Positions 25,999-34,912 of a stretch of 64,000 nucleotides of DNA are shown piece after piece; positions within the stretch are counted from its first letter, which is position 1, and each line of letters opens with the position of its first letter. The notes below the pieces were generated by a model that was not told the origin of the DNA, searched no databases, and saw only the letters and a program-made list of their open reading frames with translations. Location: the NCBI GenBank assembly GCA_958296045.1, contig CATQHT010000003.1, forward strand, positions 755,246-819,245, read 5' to 3'. The stretch is from Rhodothermales bacterium. GTDB taxonomy: Bacteria; Bacteroidota; Rhodothermia; Rhodothermales; Bin80. A program made the translations under genes and the position numbers.

Positions 25999-28900
25999 TT
26001 ACCTTTCTTCGGTCAGCCGATCGAAATGCGTCAACACCAGCCGCTTTGTCTGGAATGCACCGAAGGACTGGAGCTCCAAGCGTTTCAGTGTCGGAAACGA
26101 TACGCTGGGCGGCCCAGCATCCAGTATCCACTCAAGGTCTGCTCGGCTCAGCCCGTACATGTGGGCGTAAATCGCATCAAGCTCAGACTTGAGCCGGAGT
26201 CGTTGCTCTGCGCTCCAGTTGAATGGTGGTCCGTCAAAGCCAAGGTCCCTTGCGAATGACTGCAGGTCGTACGCCGTAAAGATGAGTTGCAGGACGCGCG
26301 GCATGATCATTTGGACGTAGGTCAATGACCCTGCATTGTGCTTGCGTAAGTACGCTCGTGGCGGCAGGGCTGGCAGCTGCTTCAGGATGAAGTAGCTCAT
26401 GTTGGTCCCGCCTACTGATCGCCGCGCTGCCCAATCAAGCGGGATGCTGTTCAGGTTTGCCAATACGAGTCCGGAGGCAACGGCTTTCAGCGCCCGCGCA
26501 TCATGTGTTGCCTCGTTTGGATCGCGCGGCTGATTCTGGATTCCAGCCGCGCCCATCGACAGCCAGTCGGCCGGTTCATCGGATGCACACATTGCTTTAA
26601 GCAGCCCTTCGTGATCCACATTGAAGAGCGGAGCCTTATGGTTTGCCGCCGTGCCCATCAATAGTGCCACAATCGTTGTCCTCAGGTTAGTTGCGTTTGT
26701 AATGTCCCGAAAGGCACCAATCCAATACTCACGGTCGTCGCAGAATTGCCGAGTCCTGCTCCCAGAACGATCCCCGCTACCAGCGTCCTCTCGTCCGTGG
26801 CTCGGGTTATCATCCTGACACCGACTTGCGCGCCAAGCCGGCCAATTCGGAGATGATGGCCTGACTCTTTGCGCTGGATATGTGTAATATATGTATGGGG
26901 GGGGGGGTGAAACGGGGTTATAGGCCTGCATTTTCTTCGCTACATGCTCTTCGGCCACCCAGTACCGTGGTATCGGCACGAAGTCTGGTCTCGCCTTCTC
27001 TTCTGCGGTGGCTCGGCGCGCCTTGCCCTTCTTTATATCTTTGGCGCTGACGCCATCGAAGGTGGCGAACCGGTGATCGTACTGGTGAAACAGCTTCGCC
27101 TCGTAGAGTGGCATGTAGCGCTCTTGCTCCTTAACGAAGACGTTGCCCGTGAGCGCAAAGCCACGTCCCTCCAGCTCCTGCCGCGTCTGGAAAAGGTTGG
27201 AGTCACTGGCCATATTGAACATCTGATAGAGCCGTATCCCCCACGGATTGACTTCGGGCTGCTGGCCTTGGGCTTCTTTCCACAGGATGCCTGCACGGCG
27301 ATACATCTTACGCGCTATTTCCAGGTCACGTCGGCTACGGAAGACGGGGCACGTGCGCGTGTTGGGGTTAAACAGCGCAAAGTCTTCTTTTGACAGCGGG
27401 ATGTGCCGTTCCTTCTCGGCTAGGTCGGCGACATCCTGGAGGTAGAAGGCGTAGTCTGCCACTTCGCGCGTGTTCTGGCTCCCTCCGACGGTCAGCAGCG
27501 AGAATTTCTGGCGCGAGTCGACCCCTGCGAACAGTTTCTTGCGGTTTTCGAAGTCGTACAGGCTGATGATGCGTTGCTGGTTGACGATGTCCCCGAATAG
27601 GGCCTTGGTGCCGTAGTCGGTGGCGACACCGGTGGGTACGATCATGCCAGCCTGGCCCGAGGGCTTGAGCAGATCTAAGATCGTTTCGGCAAACACGGCA
27701 TAGGTGTTGATGCGCCCCTTACCCGTCAAGGGGAACCTACCACTCTTGCGAAGGAATAGGGTCGAGCTACCAATCGCCCGAACCTCGTGCTCAAACTCCC
27801 GATGCAACAACTTATCAGCTGTAGAAGCATCTCGCTGCCCAAGCGCCTCAATGTAGTGCTGCCGCGTAGCACTGTTGGGTGCCTTTGCGATGCGGGGCGC
27901 GCGGGATGCGAAGAACTCCTGCGTGCTCATTTGTATCTGTTCCCACGGCGGATTGGCCAGGATGACGTCAAAGCCGCCGCTGCTCATAACCTCTTCCATC
28001 TCCACGTTCCAGTGGAAGAACTGAAACTGCTGCGCGGCTTGTTCGGTGGCTTCGGCCACATCCCGGCGCATGGGGCGTTTGTGCCGCACCAGGCCCAGAT
28101 CTTTGGTGGTGGGTACGGTGTGTTCCGTCCCGCGCTGCTTCGGCACGAAGAAGGCGGCCGCGTACAGGTCGAATGGGTAGCGTTTGCGCGCGCGCGTTGC
28201 CTCCCCAGCGTCCCAGACTTGGCGCTTCCTGTTGACCTCTTCTAGCGTATCCTCTCCCATAGTGGCCAGACGCCCGTCTGCGGTGACGGTCTCGTCCGTA
28301 CCCGCTTCGAACATGCCAAGCTGCAGTACCTGGCCTTTGGCCTGCAGCTTATTGTCTCTCTTTAGCGCGCTGCAAACGGCCTTGTCGTCACCCTTGATGC
28401 CCTGGTATGCGGCTTGGGGGATGCCATCCTCGATCAGCTCTGGATGGACCACGCCGACCAGGCTGTCTCCTAGGCGGATGCGGTGGTCCAGAAAGGTCAG
28501 TGGTCTGCCGGGCTCGATGGCCTCGATCCACAAAGCGGCCTTACACAGCTCCACCGCTAAGTCGTTCTTATCTACGCCATAGATGCAGTGGCGCACCACT
28601 TCGCGCAGAGCATGCTGCCGCGTCCGCTCGTCATAGGCGCCGGTGTCGGAGTCCATCTTGGCCAGCTCGGTGGCCAGACGGCGCGCTGCAGCCAATAGAA
28701 AGTGTCCAGAACCGCAGGCCGGATCCAGCACCTTGAGCTTCAGCAGCGCCTCGCGGGGCTGCGCCGGATGCGCCTGTATCGTGCGCGCTATCACAGGATC
28801 AAGCACCGACCGGATAAGCTGGTTAGCAAGGTCGGGCGGAGTGTAGTATGACCCCGTAAGCTTTTGCTGATCGCCTTTGACAAAGTCAAGCTTAGCACCT

Positions 28901-30222
28901 GTCCCGTGCCCCTCGATTACCGGGTACAGGTCAAGCAGACTCTCGTAGACCGATCCCAGCTCTTCAGTCCCCATGTCCCGGTAGTTCACCCGGGCGAACC
29001 CTCCGCCCGAGTGAAAGTAGGCCAAAGACCGCACGGCATGTAGCAGGTGGCGGTTACTCAGCAGAAGACCATCGAGCAGCGCACACTGCTCCTGGGCGAA
29101 TAGGCCGCCCAGGGCCGGAAGCGCCAGCGCCGGTGCACCATGTGCCAATCCGCCAAAGGTCACCTGTAGGCCCCGCCACAGGTCAGAATGACGATCATAA
29201 TGCCGCTGGCGCCACGCGCGTATGCGCAGCATAGCCAGCGAGTAGCCCTCTTGGTACAGCGCTTTGGCCGCCGCGTCCGCGTCCGGTGCGTGAAGGAGCC
29301 CTCGATCCTCCGCCGTAAAGAGAAACAGCAAGCGATAGACGAGGCGAAGCAGCTGCTTCAACAGGTCCCGAGGCGTGACCGCTGCGCTGGCCAGCGCTTG
29401 CCGCAACGACTGGTTCGCTGGGTGTTGAAGCAGCCCCGTCCCCAGTTGGCTAAGTGCCTCCTGAACGCCTCCCCGGAGCTGGTCCCGCACACGGATCCCC
29501 TCGGCCAGCGCCCTCGTGCGCCACACCTCCGCAATGCAACGCGAAGGGTTACGCTCAACAGGCTCCAGACGCGTAGCATGGGCAAATAGCCATAAGGCTG
29601 CAAAGTCCGCATACAGCCCGTCCTGAAACATCAGGTCCAGGTCGGCCTCCAGGTACGCCGCGCGCGTTAGACTGACGTTGTCGCGCAGGATGCGCAGCCG
29701 CGAACCGTTAGCGACCACGCCCCAGAGGGCGTCGTCGTCCGCATTGAGGTACTCCTGCATCAGGGCGTGCGGGGCTACCCGTAGCCCCTCCATACCTATG
29801 CTGCGCACCGGCGTGTCCAACCCCATGTCGTGCGTAAGCAATAGAAACGGCACCGAACCACCCCACGCCTGATGCGAAATCTTGAATTCCCGGTCGTCAA
29901 AGTGGCGGCTGCTGGTCGGTGCCAGATCCTGATAGCGGAGCAGCTCGCTACAGAACGGCTCGAGCCAGTTGGCTATGCCCACCTTCGTCGCATCACGGTC
30001 CAGACGTTGCCTCTCGCGGAGATACCGCCCATGCCAATGACTACCGATGCGCCAGTAACGTCCTATCTCCTCTTTGAGCTCTAAGGAGGGCACAAGCCCA
30101 TAGTCCGCAGGCTGCTGCCGAGGCGCCCCCAGACGCGCCACCTTCGTCAAAAACTCCGGCGAAAGGAGTCCCCCAGCTACCTGAAGGGCCGTGAAGCTGC
30201 CATTGATGCGAGCACGAGCCAC
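25999..30222 (-). CDS. Eco57I-type N6-adenine DNA methyltransferase / large restriction-modification protein
   Basis: 1407 aa from GTG 30222. An N-terminal region (~1-480) precedes the methylase core: SAM motif KVLDPACGSGHFLLAA (~497) and catalytic ILANPPWEQ (~757, NPPW variant), then target-recognition and C-terminal parts (FRDITNATN at ~1168, LRLKSELDAIYAHMYGLSRAD near the end). The size and layout match large stand-alone methylases such as DrmMI/PglX-like or type IIG enzymes; no helicase neighbour is present. An 11-bp C tract (26897-26907) lies at codon ~1105, and the following ~60 residues look foreign in this frame. The gene is open with 11 bases and would be cut short with 10 or 12. A DUF262/HNH gene lies upstream on the same strand. 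Confidence 0.8.
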   Translation of the reverse strand: MARARINGSFTALQVAGGLLSPEFLTKVARLGAPRQQPADYGLVPSLELKEEIGRYWRIGSHWHGRYLRERQRLDRDATKVGIANWLEPFCSELLRYQDLAPTSSRHFDDREFKISHQAWGGSVPFLLLTHDMGLDTPVRSIGMEGLRVAPHALMQEYLNADDDALWGVVANGSRLRILRDNVSLTRAAYLEADLDLMFQDGLYADFAALWLFAHATRLEPVERNPSRCIAEVWRTRALAEGIRVRDQLRGGVQEALSQLGTGLLQHPANQSLRQALASAAVTPRDLLKQLLRLVYRLLFLFTAEDRGLLHAPDADAAAKALYQEGYSLAMLRIRAWRQRHYDRHSDLWRGLQVTFGGLAHGAPALALPALGGLFAQEQCALLDGLLLSNRHLLHAVRSLAYFHSGGGFARVNYRDMGTEELGSVYESLLDLYPVIEGHGTGAKLDFVKGDQQKLTGSYYTPPDLANQLIRSVLDPVIARTIQAHPAQPREALLKLKVLDPACGSGHFLLAAARRLATELAKMDSDTGAYDERTRQHALREVVRHCIYGVDKNDLAVELCKAALWIEAIEPGRPLTFLDHRIRLGDSLVGVVHPELIEDGIPQAAYQGIKGDDKAVCSALKRDNKLQAKGQVLQLGMFEAGTDETVTADGRLATMGEDTLEEVNRKRQVWDAGEATRARKRYPFDLYAAAFFVPKQRGTEHTVPTTKDLGLVRHKRPMRRDVAEATEQAAQQFQFFHWNVEMEEVMSSGGFDVILANPPWEQIQMSTQEFFASRAPRIAKAPNSATRQHYIEALGQRDASTADKLLHREFEHEVRAIGSSTLFLRKSGRFPLTGKGRINTYAVFAETILDLLKPSGQAGMIVPTGVATDYGTKALFGDIVNQQRIISLYDFENRKKLFAGVDSRQKFSLLTVGGSQNTREVADYAFYLQDVADLAEKERHIPLSKEDFALFNPNTRTCPVFRSRRDLEIARKMYRRAGILWKEAQGQQPEVNPWGIRLYQMFNMASDSNLFQTRQELEGRGFALTGNVFVKEQERYMPLYEAKLFHQYDHRFATFDGVSAKDIKKGKARRATAEEKARPDFVPIPRYWVAEEHVAKKMQAYNPVSPPPPYIYYTYPAQRVRPSSPNWPAWRASRCQDDNPSHGREDAGSGDRSGSRTRQFCDDREYWIGAFRDITNATNLRTTIVALLMGTAANHKAPLFNVDHEGLLKAMCASDEPADWLSMGAAGIQNQPRDPNEATHDARALKAVASGLVLANLNSIPLDWAARRSVGGTNMSYFILKQLPALPPRAYLRKHNAGSLTYVQMIMPRVLQLIFTAYDLQSFARDLGFDGPPFNWSAEQRLRLKSELDAIYAHMYGLSRADLEWILDAGPPSVSFPTLKRLELQSFGAFQTKRLVLTHFDRLTEER
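26897..26907 (+). repeat. Homopolymer G(11)/C(11) tract in the methyltransferase gene
   Basis: Eleven G on the plus strand, C on the coding strand, encoding four prolines (VSPPPPYIYY). Tracts of this kind in methylase genes are classic slipped-strand phase-variation sites. With one base fewer or with one base more the frame ends within about 30-60 codons. Confidence 0.75.
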
Positions 30223-30661
30223 GTCAGGCTCCGAAGCTAAAGACCTAGGGAGGCGGCGAGTCAGGGTCGCATGCGCGCCATCTGCGTACGACTTTACTTC
30301 GCGGCAATGGCCCTAAAGCACAGCCTTCTCCTTCTGGTGCACTTACTGGTCCACAGCGGGTCGCAACTCCCAAAGGTCCGCCAAGGCACGCGCCAGCGGC
30401 GGCTAAGCGCCAAGAGCCACCCTCGCCCGTGTACGTTTCTATGCACAACGCACCTGCATAGTTCGCATCAGCGATATTGGCGGCAGAAGATACTCGGACA
30501 TATGCGATACATTCGCTGGCATGGACCCAGCACGACTCCTGGAAGGCTGTGGTGCGGTCCACCCTCTGGATGGGGCTCCCGTACATGACCTAGTGGGAAA
30601 ACTGATACGCACTCCTTAGACATGTTTTGGGCTACTTATGGCACTTCGGCACCGCTCATCG
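30223..30661. other. gap between the DUF262 and methyltransferase genes
   Basis: About 440 bp with no convincing ORF; likely holds the promoter of the methyltransferase gene. I see no terminator hairpin with a T-run. Confidence 0.4.
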
Positions 30662-32608
30662 CTAGAATGAAAGGGCACCGCTGGAAGCGAGGACCTCGTT
30701 TTCGATGTGGCGTCGAAATGCTTCCGCAGAAGCAAACACTCGAAAGCCAGCCTCGCTCGCGGCAGCATGCACGGCGACTGGCTCGTCCAGCAACACTGCC
30801 ACGCGCCTCGTCAATCCGGGCTGAACCCCGCGGGGCCAAGCAAGGTCAAATATTGCGCGCTGGGTCCCTGTTGACGGATCGGAGAATTCATAGGCAGTAT
30901 GTCCTGGCTCCAGTCCATGCCCTTTCACCCAGTCGTTTAGGTTAGCCAGAACCTCTTCTTCAGACTTGCTGGCGATACCGCCGATTGGCTGCTCCACCGT
31001 GTCTCGCTGCTCAGATGGCGACACAATGACTGTCGCAGGGTCTTCGTGCAGCAGTCCGTTCAGGTAGCGGTTGGCATTCGCTGCCAGGAGCACCCGTCTG
31101 GCTTCGAGAAAGTCGCGGTAACGCTCGATACGCCACAGCGCGGGGTCCATCGGGATCCACTGTGACTCCAGTGCTCCGGGATGATTGCGCGCCACCTCGG
31201 GCATATAGTCCTCAGGCCTTCTCGATCCAATCTTCCTGTTGCAGCGCCCTGGCAAAAGGCAGAAGTTGGCGACGGCATTCACCTCTTGCTTGTTGTAGCC
31301 GTACTCGTACAAGTGCTTCTTGGGAAATATGTGATGCACCTCCAGGCGACTGGTCGAGCCTAGAATCAGTTGCCTAACCGGGATGCCGTCGCACAAGTTG
31401 CGGGCGTTGTTCATCCGCGTAAGCATGTACAGCACGGGATAGAACCGGGCGCCAATACCCCAACTGGAAAAGTCATCAGGCATGATCCTGAGATGGCCAC
31501 GCCAGCTGCGCAACCTCTGAATCAGCACGTCGAGGCCAGCGGAATCCGCAAGGGCGGAGTAGTCTTCTTCGAGCTTTGTTTCCGTCGAGCCCGAAAAGCG
31601 CCCCCACATGCCTGCGTGTACGAACCAGTAGAGCAGCTTATCGCGCTCCACTGCTGTGACGGAGCCGCCCTTCTGATACAGGTACCGGACCATCACGGGC
31701 AGAGCAAACGGACTGAACAGCACTCGTTTGTGATCCAGCCCCAGACGGCCGTCGATCAGATCAAGAGCCTGATCAACGTAATTCCGCGTTTGCTTGAGCG
31801 CATTGTCGATGTCTTGTGGGCCCGCCGGACGCAGGAAGTCAAACTTGGCCTTACCTGAATAGACCGCATTGACGCATCGAAGCAGCCAGTCCATGGTAAA
31901 CCGAAAGCCCCGGTGTTCCCAGCCCGCCATCGCTTCATTCATGTTGTCGCGGGCACTGGGATTGTCAGCACAGATTCTGGCCATTGCCAGGTCACCCTTC
32001 GAAAGCTTGGTGCCACCGCTGTTAACACGGTTGAAAATCTCCACCACGACATCCATCGTTATGCTGCTGTCCGTGATCTCCTCCACATGCAGCTCGATAT
32101 TCCCAATGGCCATTAGCCGTGCAAGGCGCTGCCAGAATTTTGGAAGCCGCGCTGAATGCTGCGGAGTCAGCTGTCCGATGACGCGCTCCATTCCATCCTT
32201 CTGCATCAGGCTGGTCACGTCAATCCATAGAGGATCATCGCGCATCTTCACCGGCTGAAAGAACTCAAACACCTCGTTCTCTATGTGAAAGCGCAAGCCT
32301 GTGAAGGCTCGCGCGTCGCCCTCAAAGAACGAGGGAGCGCAGCCACGCACCACACCATAAATCGATGTGATCCGCTGCTGTCCGTCGAGAAGAAGCTTGG
32401 TCACGCCCCCGGAGGCTGAAGCCTTGCCCCTTTGGGCGTCACCGGCTCTATCCGTAACCCACACCAAAAGCCCGCCAATCGGATGCCCCCGGTACATAGA
32501 GTTGAACAAGGCACGTACCTGTCCCCTGCGCCACACATACCCCCGCTGGAACTGCGGCAAGGCGATATGGCCGCTTTCAGCGTGGTCAAGAATTGTGGAT
32601 ATCTTCAT
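30662..32608 (-). CDS. DUF262 / DUF1524 (GmrSD-like) HNH protein
   Basis: About 648 aa from ATG 32608 (MKISTILDHAESGHIALPQFQRGYVW); the frame is open 14 codons further up. The N-terminal DUF262 domain shows LPQFQRGYVW, GHPIGGLLVW and the nucleotide-binding LLDGQQRITSIYG. The C-terminal part has the HNH motif LEVHHIFPKKHLY with AVANFCLLPGRCNRKIG, as in DUF1524. A final ~70-residue segment is extra. Fused DUF262-DUF1524 proteins are the GmrSD/type IV restriction family, which cut modified DNA with an NTP. Neighbouring the adenine methyltransferase, it probably belongs to the same restriction island, though 440 bp separate them. Confidence 0.85.
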   Translation of the reverse strand: MKISTILDHAESGHIALPQFQRGYVWRRGQVRALFNSMYRGHPIGGLLVWVTDRAGDAQRGKASASGGVTKLLLDGQQRITSIYGVVRGCAPSFFEGDARAFTGLRFHIENEVFEFFQPVKMRDDPLWIDVTSLMQKDGMERVIGQLTPQHSARLPKFWQRLARLMAIGNIELHVEEITDSSITMDVVVEIFNRVNSGGTKLSKGDLAMARICADNPSARDNMNEAMAGWEHRGFRFTMDWLLRCVNAVYSGKAKFDFLRPAGPQDIDNALKQTRNYVDQALDLIDGRLGLDHKRVLFSPFALPVMVRYLYQKGGSVTAVERDKLLYWFVHAGMWGRFSGSTETKLEEDYSALADSAGLDVLIQRLRSWRGHLRIMPDDFSSWGIGARFYPVLYMLTRMNNARNLCDGIPVRQLILGSTSRLEVHHIFPKKHLYEYGYNKQEVNAVANFCLLPGRCNRKIGSRRPEDYMPEVARNHPGALESQWIPMDPALWRIERYRDFLEARRVLLAANANRYLNGLLHEDPATVIVSPSEQRDTVEQPIGGIASKSEEEVLANLNDWVKGHGLEPGHTAYEFSDPSTGTQRAIFDLAWPRGVQPGLTRRVAVLLDEPVAVHAAASEAGFRVFASAEAFRRHIENEVLASSGALSF

Positions 32609-32959
32609 TTCGGTACCGAACCAAGTCTGAAGAATACTTGCGGACACCACCCTGTCGAACCGGGCCGCCCAACCGAAAGCGTGGCCGCACTAACTTGTTC
32701 TATGCGAATCATCTGGGCAGAACTACCTACCATCCTCCGCAACGAGGCCTTAGTGGAATATACCCCACCAAGTAAACATGTGAACCCGTACGACTGCCGT
32801 GGATGACGCAAACCCAGGACCCAGTATAGCGACTGATAGACCGGAAGGACGATAGATCTGCTACCTCCGAGATGTGGTCCCAGGCGGATGCAGTGGCATG
32901 CGGTGCCAGCGCTAACGCTATCTTCTACTCTGAAGCAGCACACTATCGCGACTCCTCAG
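32609..32959. other. divergent promoter region between DUF262 and MscS genes
   Basis: 350 bp between two divergent genes with no convincing ORF of its own. The upstream frame extensions of both genes run into it but lack family resemblance. Confidence 0.4.
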
Positions 32960-34912
32960 ATGAGGCATGTCTCAATGCCGCAGAGCCTCCTCACGGCAGC
33001 CTTCACTGCGCTGTTCCTCCTGGGTTGTGGTGCTAGATCGGATGCTGAATGCGAAAAGCTGCTTGCTGGAGAGGTGTCGGCCTTCGGCCAAGTGCTCGAT
33101 GCGCCTGCGCTGTCTGATTCGCTAAGACGCTCTTGGTCTAACTCCTGCGAAGCCCTCGCCGCCCTCGCGGATTCGGTCGTAAAGGAAAATACCGGCCAAA
33201 CGTCGACCGCGGAAGTGTACCGCCTTGATGCGCAACTGCATCAGATTCTGGTAGCATCAGCCGAGACGGAAACCGGCAGCGACACCGCCAACACGCTGGG
33301 GACGCTCGCGCAGTTTCTCGCCACCCCATTTGTGGTGGCAGACACACTTCCCTTGGCGGTGAGGCTGGATTCGCTCGGTGAGCACTCCGCGGCGTTCAGG
33401 TCGTCGGTGACGCAGCTGCGCGCCCTGCCAGGATTCGACCAGGAACCAACCCTCAAGGCCGCCACAGAACTCGGTACCTCGCTGATCGACTCGGTGCATG
33501 CGCTCGCGCACATAGCAAACCTACAGAGAAGCTTCAGCCCTGGCCCACTGGACTCCCCAGAGCTGGATTCGCTCAGCCAAGCACTGACACGCTTGCAGCT
33601 GCTGCGCGGGGCGCGCACCGAATCGGCCAAAGCCGTGCTGGACTGGCCACCCTCGCTCGGCGGTAACGGCAACCAGGCGCTACTGCGCGAAACAATCTGG
33701 CAGCTGGCCCAAGCGACCGACTTGAGCCGGCGCACCGTTGACCTTTTACAAATATCGCTGGAATACGCGTCCTCAGATACCCTACCACTTGCGGAGCTCC
33801 TGATCGTCGATGCTGTCTTTCGGATGGAAGAAGGCATCGGCATGCTTTCCCGCCGCGCATCGGCGCTAAGGCGTATTCAGACGCAGCTGCCAGCACCCGA
33901 AGAGGACAGCCTTCGCATATATGCCACGGGTTTCCAGGAAGACTTGGTGCTCCTGGAACGCAATCTGGCAGCTCTAAAATCAGCCGTTGCTGCTGACAGC
34001 GTAACAGCAAGCCAAGAAGGCGCCTGGCATCTGGCATCTGGAGCGGTACGCCTCGTTGGCGAACAGCTGCAGGATATGGGCGTGCTCAGCGATGCGCTTC
34101 AGGCACAGATGGGCAGCGACCTGGAACGGTATGGCCTAAAGATCTTCCTTGCGCTCCTGATCATATTTGCCGCCTTGGCTCTAATTCGGATCCTGATCTG
34201 GCTGCTTTCCACAATGTCCGAGCGCAGTGCGCGGCGGAGGCTCTTCTTCAAGCGGCTCATTCCGGTGGCCCGCCTGGCCATCCTGAGCGCCGTGGTGTAC
34301 CTAGTCCTGGCATATGTCTTCCGGCTGGATCAGGGTAGCCTCCTGGCCGCTGGCGCAGCCGTTGGTGTGGCCATCGGCTTCGCCGCTCAAGACATTCTTA
34401 AGAACATCTTCGGGGGCATCGTCATCATTTTTGACCAGCCCTTCCAGGTGGGTGACAAGATCCACGTAGGAGGCACCTATGGTGAAGTCGTATCCATCGG
34501 GCTGCGAGCCACTCGCATCGTTACACCCGACGACAACCTAGTTACCGTTCCTAATGCGCACGTTATCGACACTCAGATCGCAAATGCTAATGCTGGAGCA
34601 CTGCACTGCCAAGTGGTCGTTGAGCTTTACGTGCCGGGATGGGCAGATGTGGCCCGAGCCAAAGAGATTGCCTACGGAGCTGCCGCTAACGCTAAGTTCG
34701 TGTTCTTGGGCAAGCCTATTGTGGTAATCGTTACCGATGAATTCAAGCATACCTTCCTGACCCGGCTGGCTGTTAAAGCCTACGTGCTAGATGCCCGGTA
34801 CGAGAATCATTTCGCGAGCGAGGTCACCGAAACGGCCAAGATTGAGTTTCAGAACCAGGGCTTCTTCACCCATCTTCCCATTGGGAGGCCTTCCACTCAG
34901 ACGAATTCGTGA
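32960..34912 (+). CDS. Lipoprotein-anchored MscS-family mechanosensitive channel
   Basis: About 650 aa from ATG 32960 or 32975 (MPQSLLTAAFTALFLLGCG): a signal peptide with lipobox LLGC. Residues ~25-385 form an alpha-helical periplasmic domain, unusually long for MscS. Two or three membrane helices follow (KIFLALLIIFAALALIRIL at ~390, then ILSAVVYLVLAYVF), the pore helix GAAVGVAIGFAAQDILKNIFGG (~465) and the MscS beta domain (QPFQVGDKIHVGGTYGEV, VTPDDNLVTVPNAHV). The stop overlaps the GTG start of the next gene by 4 bp, so the two products are translationally coupled and probably act together. Confidence 0.85.
   Translation: MRHVSMPQSLLTAAFTALFLLGCGARSDAECEKLLAGEVSAFGQVLDAPALSDSLRRSWSNSCEALAALADSVVKENTGQTSTAEVYRLDAQLHQILVASAETETGSDTANTLGTLAQFLATPFVVADTLPLAVRLDSLGEHSAAFRSSVTQLRALPGFDQEPTLKAATELGTSLIDSVHALAHIANLQRSFSPGPLDSPELDSLSQALTRLQLLRGARTESAKAVLDWPPSLGGNGNQALLRETIWQLAQATDLSRRTVDLLQISLEYASSDTLPLAELLIVDAVFRMEEGIGMLSRRASALRRIQTQLPAPEEDSLRIYATGFQEDLVLLERNLAALKSAVAADSVTASQEGAWHLASGAVRLVGEQLQDMGVLSDALQAQMGSDLERYGLKIFLALLIIFAALALIRILIWLLSTMSERSARRRLFFKRLIPVARLAILSAVVYLVLAYVFRLDQGSLLAAGAAVGVAIGFAAQDILKNIFGGIVIIFDQPFQVGDKIHVGGTYGEVVSIGLRATRIVTPDDNLVTVPNAHVIDTQIANANAGALHCQVVVELYVPGWADVARAKEIAYGAAANAKFVFLGKPIVVIVTDEFKHTFLTRLAVKAYVLDARYENHFASEVTETAKIEFQNQGFFTHLPIGRPSTQTNS

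Noticed and set aside
30245-30588. Overlapping ORFs of 105-113 codons on both strands
   Set aside because: No start context or family; likely the promoter region of the methyltransferase.
25999-32608. A full DISARM or BREX system around the methyltransferase
   Set aside because: No SNF2 or DrmA/B/C or BrxC/PglZ genes are present; only the methylase and a DUF262 gene.
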